A stretch of DNA of 25,203 bases from a virus. A program made the position numbers and the translations under genes. Below are positions 13,319 through 20,734 of this stretch, piece after piece; within the stretch, counting starts at the first letter, position 1; every line of letters starts with the position of its first letter. Below the pieces are notes generated by a model. That model saw nothing but the letters and a program-made list of their open reading frames with translations, ran no database searches and was not told the DNA's origin. The stretch is from positions 1-25,203 of the IMG/VR virus record IMGVR_UViG_3300035698_025338. One strand, 5' to 3'.

Positions 13319-15548
13319 TTGTTATTACCTCAAGAACAGGTGTCAACTCCTGCCAGTCGTAGCCTTCGCCATGGACAAATTCAGCGTAACGTTTGCGAAT
13401 GACATCACAAAATCGTTCATCAAGCTCCATCAGGCAGGTAATGCGTCCGGTCTGCTCAGCGGCGATCAGCGTACTGCCGGAACCCGCAAAAGTATCGACA
13501 ATCAGGTTTCCTTTCTGGCTGGAATTCTGAATCAGATAGATCAGCATTTCTATTGGTTTCATGGTATTATGCGTCATTCCTACAGCTGTTTGGAATGTAT
13601 GGGAACCATCAACACTCAGATTGATGACTTCACCATCATACTGTTGCGGCTCAACTTTCTTGATGCGTCGCAACCAATACTTTTTCCCTCCATATATGAC
13701 TTCCCGACTTTCAAATGTCCTTTTGGATTTATGATAGTCAGAAGAATAAAACGGCAGCGTTTTCTTAAATTTACGCTTGCCTATACCCTTTCCGACAGGA
13801 GCTTGACGAAAATACAAAGAAGTTCTATAACCGAGAGATTCAGCAAAAAACTTCATTTGTGATGCAAGCGCTCGTGAAACGCTTTTTGAATGACGATGTC
13901 CCCGAGTGGAAATTATGCAACCATCTCCCGCCATGTAGCCTTCATAAAAACATTGTCTCAGTTCCCGACTCCATTGAAAGACTTCCGGGGAAATAACTTT
14001 TTGCGAAGCATATTTACCACACAGTTCAAGACAACGTTCTCCTTTTTCCGGGATAAACACCATTACAGTAATTCCATGTCCACCGGAATGATTTCTATAA
14101 GTTTTAACTTTTGACTTCCCTCCCCATACTTCAAGTTTTTTGCGTAGATGTGACTTTCTGCCATCCAAAGCAAAAACAGGATATTGGTTGTTTCCATGTC
14201 CAGCTTTCTGCAAGCTGCCTTGAGCCAACCATAGTCCATAACACCAAGCATCGAGTTTACCTATATCACGGTGACTACCATGCTCTAATTGAGGCGTAAG
14301 AATAAAATCATTTTCACGTAGGTCTTTTGCATCGGTCCAAGCAATATCCAATTCCCCATGTTCATTTCTGGTTGCGGTTAAATACGGATGATTGTGGGTT
14401 GCCTTATCTTCCAGGTTTGTCCCGGTTACTCCAATGTTAAAGATATTCTCGCAATATGAGTGGCTGCTACAAAGGGTTACTTCATGGAAGCATCCATCAT
14501 GAGACAACACTAGATCACCTTTTATGATTTCACCAATTGGAACATAGCCACGAATTGTCATCACAAGTGTATCTGGAGTAAGACATGGATGCAGATCACT
14601 TCTCTTAGGTCGGTTGAACTCCATAACCGTGGTCTGGGTTCGATCCGAATACCAGGAATGTGCCGCGCCGTCTTTCCAGCCATAAAGACACGGTTCATGA
14701 ATCCATTGATAATCCTGTCTGCCAAGCACCAGCGAGTTCTTTTTCCAGATCAGGCATTGGCGAACCTGTAAACCGGATGCTTTACATGCCCCTCGGAAAT
14801 TGTAACCCTCGCTATCGGCATGGAAAATGTAAAATGATGCGCCATCGTTCATGGTTTCCACTGCGTTGGTGAAAGCAGAAGCCAGGAAGTTAAAGAATGC
14901 TGAATCATCCATATCGTCGTTCTGAATAGTCATGCCAGTCCCGCCTTCATAGGCCACGTTGTACGGTGGATCAGTTAACCATAGGTCAGCAGTTTTACCG
15001 CTAAGCAAAGCCTTAACATCATCACTACTTGTCGCGTCACCGCACATCAGACGATGATTCCCCAGCTGGTAAATTTCGCCTGGTTTGCTGATCGGCTCTT
15101 CAGGAGTTTCAGGAACTTCATCAGGATCGGTCATGCCATCGGCTACCGCATCATCACCGTTAAGCAGCATATCCAGTTCGCCTTCATCAAAGCCAAATAA
15201 TGACAGATCAAAATTGCTTTGTTGCAAATCGGCCAGTTCCAACGGAAGTAATTCATAATCCCACTCGGCGATTTCACCGGTTTTATTATCGGCAATCCGG
15301 TATGCTTTGATTTGTTCCGGCGTTAAACCACGAGCGATATGAACTGGCACCGTATCCAGTCCCAAGTGTTCAGCAGCTTTCAGCCTGGTGTGACCACATA
15401 TTATAATGTTGTTTTCATCGACGACAATCGGCGCATGCCAGCCGAATTCTTTTATTGATTCAGCCACGGCCTCAATCGCGTTGTCGTTGATTCTCGGATT
15501 GCGTTCGTAAGGAATTACGTCCGCGAGTTTCATTTGTTCGATTTTCAA
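13311..15548 (-). CDS. ParB/Srx nuclease-like domain fused to N4/N6 DNA methyltransferase, intein-containing
   Basis: A 745-residue precursor. The ParB-like domain occupies residues 1-95 (RNPRINDNAIEAVAESIKEF in the N-box, CGHTR at 51-55). The methyltransferase follows with DPPY at 193-196 and, after the intein, HP-TMKPIEML and VDTFAGSGST (about 684-693). DPPY before FAGSG is the beta-class order for N4-cytosine/N6-adenine methylation. The mature protein would be about 405 residues, the usual size for the ParB-methylase proteins of phages. I use the TTG start at 15548 because AGGAG is 8 bases upstream; an ATG five codons later would leave the site too far away. It probably modifies phage DNA, protecting it from restriction or marking packaging sites. 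It begins the late operon, divergent from the AbiE operon. Confidence 0.93.
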   Translation of the reverse strand: MKIEQMKLADVIPYERNPRINDNAIEAVAESIKEFGWHAPIVVDENNIIICGHTRLKAAEHLGLDTVPVHIARGLTPEQIKAYRIADNKTGEIAEWDYELLPLELADLQQSNFDLSLFGFDEGELDMLLNGDDAVADGMTDPDEVPETPEEPISKPGEIYQLGNHRLMCGDATSSDDVKALLSGKTADLWLTDPPYNVAYEGGTGMTIQNDDMDDSAFFNFLASAFTNAVETMNDGASFYIFHADSEGYNFRGACKASGLQVRQCLIWKKNSLVLGRQDYQWIHEPCLYGWKDGAAHSWYSDRTQTTVMEFNRPKRSDLHPCLTPDTLVMTIRGYVPIGEIIKGDLVLSHDGCFHEVTLCSSHSYCENIFNIGVTGTNLEDKATHNHPYLTATRNEHGELDIAWTDAKDLRENDFILTPQLEHGSHRDIGKLDAWCYGLWLAQGSLQKAGHGNNQYPVFALDGRKSHLRKKLEVWGGKSKVKTYRNHSGGHGITVMVFIPEKGERCLELCGKYASQKVISPEVFQWSRELRQCFYEGYMAGDGCIISTRGHRHSKSVSRALASQMKFFAESLGYRTSLYFRQAPVGKGIGKRKFKKTLPFYSSDYHKSKRTFESREVIYGGKKYWLRRIKKVEPQQYDGEVINLSVDGSHTFQTAVGMTHNTMKPIEMLIYLIQNSSQKGNLIVDTFAGSGSTLIAAEQTGRITCLMELDERFCDVIRKRYAEFVHGEGYDWQELTPVLEVITNG
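13566..14585 (-). other. Intein with partly decayed LAGLIDADG endonuclease inside the methyltransferase (340 aa)
   Basis: A 340-residue in-frame insertion after residue 321. It begins CLTPDTLVMTIRGYVPIGEI (Cys codon 14583-14585), has block B THNHPYLTA (63-71), two dodecapeptide-like motifs CYGLWLAQGS (115-124) and FYEGYMAGDGC (213-223), and ends YDGEVINLSVDGSHTFQTAV then GMTHN (Asn codon 13566-13568). The +1 residue is Thr. Splicing joins DLHP to TMKP and restores the conserved HPTMKP motif. The first motif has Gln (Q122) where the family has the catalytic Asp/Glu; the second keeps D221. Self-splicing residues look intact, so the host enzyme should still be made. Confidence 0.94.
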
Positions 15549-15579
15549 AAGAAAAATCTCCTTTTTTTGAGTTTACTTC

Positions 15580-15620
15580 TTGCAAATCCTCTAACTTTGT
15601 TTATATTCTTAGAGGTTTTG
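15580..15620 (+). promoter_or_regulatory. AbiE promoter overlapped by an inverted-repeat operator
   Basis: TTGCAA (15580-15585) and TATATT (15602-15607) separated by 16 bases form a plausible sigma70-type promoter for the plus-strand AbiE operon. Arms CAAATCCTCTA (15583-15593) and TAGAGGTTTTG (15610-15620), 10 of 11 pairs matching, enclose the spacer and -10. AbiEi antitoxins are known to bind inverted repeats in their own promoter and repress it, which this arrangement fits. AAGGA at 15622-15626 precedes the ATG at 15635. The same 86-bp gap must also carry any promoter for the divergent minus-strand genes. Confidence 0.7.
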
Positions 15621-15634
15621 TAAGGATTATTAAT

Positions 15635-16237
15635 ATGACGAAATATGAAAAACAACTAAAGCCCTTGCTTGAAGGCAACCGTCCATTTACGGCATCTGAG
15701 ATACGAGATGCCGGGGTACCTGCTCAAGTTCTGGTAGACTTGTGCACTCAAGGAATAATTGAGCGTTTGTATCGCGGGATTTATCTTCCTTGCAAGGCAA
15801 GCCCGGCGACCGAACTTTCCGAACAGGTGGTTTCTTTGAAAATGCCTGACGGAGTCCTTTGTTTGCTTACCGCTCTGCGCTTCCATAATTTCACTACTCA
15901 ACTTCCGCATGAGGTATGGGTAGCGGTGAAACCTGGAAGCTGGGTTCCCAAAACAAATATTCCGGCGATCCGTGTGGTCACACAATCTGGGTCGTCTTAT
16001 GACCACGGCATTGAGGAGCACGATGTGGGCGGCATGACGCTGAAAGTTTATTCCGCAGCTAAAACTGTCGCCGACTGCTTCAAGTTCCGAAATAAAATTG
16101 GCATCGATGTTGCTTTGGAAGCACTTCAGGACGGTCTTCGTCAAGAACTTTTTACTGCCGACGAAATTTCAAAGGCGGCAAAAGCATGCCGGGTTTACAA
16201 AGTGATGTATCCGTATTTGGAGACTGTTTACGCATGA
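15635..16237 (+). CDS. abiEi: AbiEi antitoxin of type IV toxin-antitoxin/abortive infection system
   Basis: A 200-residue protein. The N-terminal winged-helix region (about 1-80) reads LLEGNRPFTASEIRDAGVPA, LVDLCTQGIIERLYRGIYLP, the pattern of the AbiEi N-terminal domain. The C-terminal domain contains LCLLTALRFHNFTTQLPHEV (LTALRFHxLTxQxPxxVWVAV is an AbiEi hallmark), WVPKTNIPAIRVV and VYSAAKTVADCFKFRNKIG, with the typical S-x-AKTVADCFKFRxKIG. It neutralises the AbiEii nucleotidyltransferase without direct contact and represses the operon. It ends in an ATGA overlap with abiEii. The operon faces opposite to all neighbouring phage genes, as expected of a cargo (moron) locus. Confidence 0.93.
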   Translation: MTKYEKQLKPLLEGNRPFTASEIRDAGVPAQVLVDLCTQGIIERLYRGIYLPCKASPATELSEQVVSLKMPDGVLCLLTALRFHNFTTQLPHEVWVAVKPGSWVPKTNIPAIRVVTQSGSSYDHGIEEHDVGGMTLKVYSAAKTVADCFKFRNKIGIDVALEALQDGLRQELFTADEISKAAKACRVYKVMYPYLETVYA

Positions 16238-17148
16238 GCAATCCCAATCCCACAAATTTTGCCGCATCGGTGGAGGCAAAACTAAAAAATGTTTGCAAAC
16301 AACAAAACATAGACTATAGGTTCGCTTTGATCCGCTATGCTACTGAACGTTTCTTGTATCGCTTGAGCGTTTCCGAATATGCTCAGCAATTCGTACTCAA
16401 AGGCGGCAACCTTTTTATTATCTGGCAAAACGGACGCAACTTCCGACCAACGGTTGATTCTGACTTTCTGTACTTTGGCAAACCAAATAACGTCTTATTC
16501 CAAGAGATATTCACCACGCTTTGCAATGCTCAAATTGATGAAAAATCAGGATTGCGATTTGATGCAGATACCATTAAGATTTCCGCAATACGTCAGGAGA
16601 TGAAAGATGTCGGAACTCGAATCATACTAACAGCATTCCTTGGCAATGCGCAGGTCCATCTGCAATTTGATATTGGAATCGGCGATGCCGTCACCCCTCC
16701 GCCAGAGTATGCTGAGTTTCCGGTGCTGCTCAATGGAGTTGCACCACGCCTGCGCATCTATCCCAAGGAAACCGCAATCTCGGAAAAATTCGAGGCGATG
16801 GTAACCAAAGGAGAACTCAACAGCCGCATGAAAGACTTCTATGACATTTGGTTGTTAACCGAGTTGTTTGATTTTGATTTCGTTACTCTGCAGCAGGCCA
16901 TTCACAACACATTCTCACGACATGAAGTTCCACTTCCAACATCAACACCAGAATGTTTTACCAGAAACTTTTTCAACAATCCGATGAAACAAATACAGTG
17001 GAAAGCTTTTTGCCGGAAAAATCATATTTCCCAACTTCCAGAAAGTTTTGAAATGGCGATTTCTCGAATCAAAGCATTTTTGGAACCGGTATATATGGAA
17101 TTGGTTTCGTCGCCAGAAACATGGCATGCAAACAAGGGCTGGCAGTGA
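16234..17148 (+). CDS. abiEii: AbiEii nucleotidyltransferase toxin
   Basis: A 304-residue protein (PF08843 type). I start it at the ATG at 16234 (ATGA overlap with abiEi) rather than at the longer frame. The nucleotidyltransferase core is LKGGNLFIIW (55-64) followed by RPTVDSDF (71-78), that is, the GG...D-x-D motif with D75 and D77. Later EKFEAMVTKGELNSRMKDFY (184-203) with DIW (204-206) gives the conserved K-F-EA-M-V and N-S-R-M-KD-F-YD-I-W signature. The family adds nucleotides to targets and arrests growth upon phage infection. All motifs are present, so the toxin looks intact. Its usual role is bacterial anti-phage defence or plasmid maintenance; here it is carried by a phage. Confidence 0.94.
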   Translation: MSNPNPTNFAASVEAKLKNVCKQQNIDYRFALIRYATERFLYRLSVSEYAQQFVLKGGNLFIIWQNGRNFRPTVDSDFLYFGKPNNVLFQEIFTTLCNAQIDEKSGLRFDADTIKISAIRQEMKDVGTRIILTAFLGNAQVHLQFDIGIGDAVTPPPEYAEFPVLLNGVAPRLRIYPKETAISEKFEAMVTKGELNSRMKDFYDIWLLTELFDFDFVTLQQAIHNTFSRHEVPLPTSTPECFTRNFFNNPMKQIQWKAFCRKNHISQLPESFEMAISRIKAFLEPVYMELVSSPETWHANKGWQ

Positions 17149-17520
17149 CGTTTATTAATTTTATTTTGGCAACATAATCATTGTATAAAATTTCCTTTCG
17201 GGTTATGTTTTAATGCTAAATCACCGCCATAAAAAAGCGGCGAATTTTATGATTTTTTACATATATGTAAGTAGTTGATAATCAGTGAATAAAGTTTTTT
17301 TATCACCTGCAAGCAAGTCTGCTTATTAGCCCTCCCCCTTCCGCTAGCCATAAGTCGTTGATGCTTAGGGGGGAACCATTTTTTTCTGCCATCTGCCCCC
17401 TCAGAATGCCTCTCATGTCGGCCACAATCGCGCAAGAATGCACCGTTTTCGCATTCTTTGGCGAAACACTGCATAATCTATGCGAAAAACTAAGGCGCGA
17501 CACGGCGCGACTGTGCGCGT
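17149..17520. other. 372-bp gap between convergent abiEii and the Mor-like gene
   Basis: The two flanking genes converge here. A weak stem CCGC/GCGG (about 17225-17240) lies upstream of an A/T-rich TTTTATGATTTTTT stretch and could end the AbiE transcript; AACATAA/TTATGTT arms with a ~25-base loop occur just before. TTACATATATGTAA (17257-17270) is a perfect 14-bp palindrome. On the minus strand a 75-codon frame (17247-17474, Cys/His-rich start) and an overlapping 66-codon frame exist but lack ribosome sites and a recognisable family, so I do not call them genes. Confidence 0.5.
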
Positions 17521-17769
17521 TTACGGGAACTTACCATTCTCTCGCCTCAGATGCGAGACGATCTGATTGACTCTTCGCACCGTCAGGCCGGTCACATTGG
17601 CTATTTCCGCGCTGGTCGCTCCGGTCTTGGCCATGGCGATCACCAGCTCCCGGTTGCCGGTGGTTCTTTTTTTGTCCGGGATATAAAGCATTCCGGTATA
17701 ATGCTGTTTGATTTTATCGACTAATTCTGACGGCAGCACATCGGCGGCATTGGCGTAAGATTTGTTCAT
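17521..17769 (-). CDS. Mor-like transcription activator
   Basis: An 82-residue protein from the ATG at 17769 (AGGAG 7-11 bases upstream; the longer frame to 17817 would run over a repeat). It reads MNKSYANAADVLPSELVDKI, KQHYTGMLYIPDKKRTTGNR, ELVIAMAKTGATSAEIANVT, GLTVRRVNQIVSHLRREN. LPxxLVxxIxxHYxGxxxYIPxxxR followed by a helix-turn-helix (TSAEIANVTGLTVRRVNQIV) matches the Mor/DNA-binding activator family of Mu, which turns on phage middle or late genes. It follows the repeat region and lies between the replication and late modules, fitting a switch role. Mu Mor is longer (129 residues), so the protein is a short version or a related HTH regulator. Confidence 0.72.
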   Translation of the reverse strand: MNKSYANAADVLPSELVDKIKQHYTGMLYIPDKKRTTGNRELVIAMAKTGATSAEIANVTGLTVRRVNQIVSHLRRENGKFP

Positions 17770-18130
17770 TTGTATTACTCCTGTTTTTGGGTGGAAATTT
17801 CTTAAAAACACTTCCATACTTTAATAATGGTCAAAACGGTACCCCCCTTCTAACACACACATAAAAAACAGCTTTTCGTGACGAGGGGGTGACCATTATG
17901 ACCATTATTATATATATATATATATTTATAATTATTTAACCTCAAACTCTCTTTCTTTTTCGCCTTAATAATGGTCGAAAACACCTGACCGTTATTAAAC
18001 CATTATGACCATTATGGGGGTGGAAATCACTTTTAAACGAAAATTCCATGCATAATGGTCGAACCGTTTTCAATAATGGTCAGATGCAAAATGACCATTA
18101 TCAGGTTGGAAATCGCATTAAAAAGCTTCC
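17770..18130. other. Repeat array around an AT tract: putative replication origin or regulatory region
   Basis: A 361-bp gene-free region. Eight exact 9-mers ATAATGGTC occur in both orientations (plus: 17824, 17968, 18052, 18073; minus: 17891, 17900, 18007, 18093; start positions), with near-copies at 17987 and 17998. Three dyads TGGAA...TTCC(A) occur at 17792-17816, 18021-18048 and 18107-18130, each close to a 9-mer. A 36-bp tract of only A and T (17904-17939, including a TA run) adjoins the two tandem sites. Iterons plus an AT-rich unwinding element next to a primase-helicase gene is the layout of phage and plasmid origins; binding by a regulator of the Mor-like gene is the alternative. Confidence 0.68.
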
Positions 18131-20467
18131 TCATATCAGTGAATAAAATGTTGCCGGACGCTTGCCGGTCGCTACTGTTTCGATTGAAATAAGCTCCTGA
18201 TTTACCAGACTCTCAAGCACCGCGTTCAGATAGTTCGGCGGGACATCCTTAACCTTCCGATTAAAGTTGCGTCCAGGCATCGGAGTGTTGGTGTCATTAT
18301 TTTTGCGCCAGTGTTCGAGAATATCCAGAACGCGCCTTGATACCCGGGCAAATTCATTTTTATGATGATTGCGTTCGACCATGGCGATTAGCTGTCCAAT
18401 TTCCCAAAATATGAACTCTTTGGCCCATTCGACCCCAGGGCGGGTTATCGTTACATTTTGCGGTTCAGTCGCAGCCGAACATGCGTAAATCAAGCTGAAT
18501 TTGAGAACGTGCTCAAAGGCTCTTGCCCAGATCGAAAGTCGCCAGTCATCAGTAGATTCCTTATCACATTTCTCATACTCGTCATCGGTTATGATATATA
18601 CTTCTCCCAGAAGTTTTTCCGCATCCGGAGTTACCGCTGCATCCATAGCGCGGACGTCAAGGTTGCCGCTGCCCGGAGGAACGAATTTATGCCATTTTTC
18701 CGCTTGAGCGATGATTGACGGTGAGATATTCCTTGGATCAGCCTGAATTTGTCCGCGTGAGCGGTTTTCCGTATGCATGATTGTCATCCGGCTGATCAGA
18801 CCACCCGCTAACATTCTGTCGGTCAGACATCCGAAAAATTCTACAGGAGTAGAAGTAGTCAAAGCGACCAGATTCGGACATGATATGGTTTTGGTCTCTT
18901 TCCCGGCAAGAGGTCTGGTGTTGAAAGTTTCCCCGGCGCTGGAAAACAACCTTAGTATCGTTGCAATTATCTCTCCAGTCCTGCCGGATTTATCCTGCGC
19001 CGCCCGTTCAAGGAAACTGTAAAACTCATCAGACTGCCAAAGCAAGGCGGGCATTAATACCATGGCATCTTCAAGACCTGCATTCGAGCTGACTGTTTCT
19101 ACGAGGTTTTTTGAAATTCCAAGTCGGGCAAGGATATGATTATTTACTTTTCTCGGATAATCTTTACCAACTCCGGATTTTGCCAGTAACGCCAAATAAG
19201 GATTGGTTCTTATTCCGTATAACGAGACCTTACGGGCCGCCAGATGCGCCATCAGTGCCATGGCTCCGGCAAAGGCGGCGGTTTGACTTGGATGCGCTGC
19301 ACTTTTCATGGAGAATTCCATAATGTCGTTTACCAATCCCGGCATATTATGCAACTCCACAGGTAACGGTACGATAAGGTTCGATTTTTTTCGCTTTTCT
19401 ACTGTGCGCGGCTTTTCGTTTTTATTCAAAATCCCGGATAAATCAACATCTTTGTCTTCTTTTATTTCCGGTTTAGGATCACCTTTGAGTTCGCGCAGGG
19501 CGTGCCAGTCGTTTTCTTGACAGGAATTATGATGACAGGTAAAACCTATTGCGCCGTTGGCCTGTTCGGTGATGACCGCGCTGCGGTTGGTATGCTCAGG
19601 ATTAAACGGACAGATCGGTAATACCCACTTACGTCCATCTTTCCAGGAGGTTGGAGCTTCGGCTTCCGGGCTGTATTCATTGATCCACATGTCGAGATTA
19701 AAATCAGACTGGAGTTTTGAAAATGTAGCCTGTGGTGTTTCCTGTTTTCCGGCCAGTGTCTGAAGCTGTTCAAGAGTGACTGCTTCCAGTTTATCCGGGG
19801 GTGAGATCATTTTTGCCATGCGATGCTTCCGGTCCTTGGTTTCATCGCCTTTGCGATTCCAGGTACCTGAAAGACGCCAGATTCGTGCCGGGTTGTAGAC
19901 GGTTGTGTCAACCTTTACCTTATCGTCATCGGCTTTGGCCATTGTTTTCAAACATGCCTGAATCAAGCCATCATCATCTACCGGCAAATCAATTTTATAC
20001 ATCAATTGTGCACCGTTGCCGGAATCCAGCATGATTGGTTTCGGCCAACCAATGGATGTTAAGTATTCAGTTATTTCCATCGCCTTGTATAAGGCCGCGT
20101 CGTGTTCTATGTCGGTTGAGGATATCCCGGAACGACGTACCGGATCACAATCAATAAGCAACCAGCGGCGTTTAAGGATATCCGCATCGGTGGTGGCCGC
20201 ATTCCGTTTCGCCTGTTGTATTCGGTTTGCAGACCTGGCCAGCAGATCAGGATGGACTGGATTCGGGGTGAAGTACACTCCGCGAGCAGAGATATGGTTT
20301 AAATCTTCGATGACCTTGTCAATATTCTCGTATGTAAAATATCCTGCTTCCGGGTGTTCATTACGCCACTTCGATGTTGTAGCGTCCAGGCATCTGATCT
20401 CGAACGTATCGCCCGGTTCAAACACCAGATTCAGGATGTTTTTTATTTCGTCACAATTATTTTGCAT
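18131..20467 (-). CDS. Primase-helicase fusion (AEP-like primase, zinc motif, P-loop ATPase)
   Basis: A 778-residue protein. Residues 1-240 look like an archaeo-eukaryotic-type primase: RWLLIDCDP (101-109, with the D106/D108 pair), DSGNGAQLMYKIDLP (148-162), DTTVYNPARIWRLSGTWNRK (187-206). A zinc-type motif follows: C286-P-F-NPEH292 ... C311-HHNSC316. The C-terminal half has LLAKSGVGKD (427-436, Walker A) and LLWQSDEFYSFLERA (475-489, Walker B), the DUF3987-type helicase pattern, then a likely winged-helix end from about 720. The protein should prime and unwind phage DNA. AGGAA lies about 6 bases before the ATG. It borders the repeat array at its 3' end. Confidence 0.88.
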   Translation of the reverse strand: MQNNCDEIKNILNLVFEPGDTFEIRCLDATTSKWRNEHPEAGYFTYENIDKVIEDLNHISARGVYFTPNPVHPDLLARSANRIQQAKRNAATTDADILKRRWLLIDCDPVRRSGISSTDIEHDAALYKAMEITEYLTSIGWPKPIMLDSGNGAQLMYKIDLPVDDDGLIQACLKTMAKADDDKVKVDTTVYNPARIWRLSGTWNRKGDETKDRKHRMAKMISPPDKLEAVTLEQLQTLAGKQETPQATFSKLQSDFNLDMWINEYSPEAEAPTSWKDGRKWVLPICPFNPEHTNRSAVITEQANGAIGFTCHHNSCQENDWHALRELKGDPKPEIKEDKDVDLSGILNKNEKPRTVEKRKKSNLIVPLPVELHNMPGLVNDIMEFSMKSAAHPSQTAAFAGAMALMAHLAARKVSLYGIRTNPYLALLAKSGVGKDYPRKVNNHILARLGISKNLVETVSSNAGLEDAMVLMPALLWQSDEFYSFLERAAQDKSGRTGEIIATILRLFSSAGETFNTRPLAGKETKTISCPNLVALTTSTPVEFFGCLTDRMLAGGLISRMTIMHTENRSRGQIQADPRNISPSIIAQAEKWHKFVPPGSGNLDVRAMDAAVTPDAEKLLGEVYIITDDEYEKCDKESTDDWRLSIWARAFEHVLKFSLIYACSAATEPQNVTITRPGVEWAKEFIFWEIGQLIAMVERNHHKNEFARVSRRVLDILEHWRKNNDTNTPMPGRNFNRKVKDVPPNYLNAVLESLVNQELISIETVATGKRPATFYSLI

Positions 20468-20482
20468 TAATATTCCTACAGG

Positions 20483-20683
20483 TTAAGCCTTGCGGTAGCG
20501 CCAGTATTTGTTGAGGTAGGTGATATCTGCTTCAGAAAGTGGATGCAGTCCACATTTACGGCTGAGTTCTCGTTCGGCCATGATCATATTTTCTTCACAC
20601 CATGGACAAATTTGTCCATATCTTGAACGGCGTTTTTGAGTGTAATATTCATGACAGCGTGAACATTTTTTTAGCGGATTCAT
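20483..20683 (-). CDS. Small zinc-ribbon protein
   Basis: A 66-residue protein from the ATG at 20683. It has two CxxC knuckles: CSRC (from residue 7) and CPWC, with YTQKRRSRYGQI between, followed by a helical REL SRKCGLHPLSEADITYLNKY WRYRKA. The distance and the basic linker fit a treble-clef/zinc-ribbon fold that binds nucleic acid or protein. A TTG-started version 12 codons longer (20719) is possible. It sits between the helicase and the primase-helicase, suggesting a replication accessory role. Specific function unknown. Confidence 0.68.
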   Translation of the reverse strand: MNPLKKCSRCHEYYTQKRRSRYGQICPWCEENMIMAERELSRKCGLHPLSEADITYLNKYWRYRKA

Positions 20684-20734
20684 AATAATTCTTTCGTTGG
20701 TTATTTGTGTTATATGCAAGTAGAAAAAAACAGA

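Noticed and set aside
13119-13862. 247-codon plus-strand frame
   Set aside because: Antisense to the terminase-side small gene and the methyltransferase intein; no ribosome site and no recognisable domain.
17247-17503. Overlapping 75- and 66-codon minus-strand frames after the Mor-like gene
   Set aside because: No ribosome site, two competing frames and no family match; kept only as a remark on the gap.
17281-18147. 13-base direct repeat ATCAGTGAATAAA at 17284 and 18136 as possible att site
   Set aside because: A few 13-base matches are expected by chance in 25 kb, one copy is inside the primase-helicase coding end, and no integrase or tRNA is nearby.
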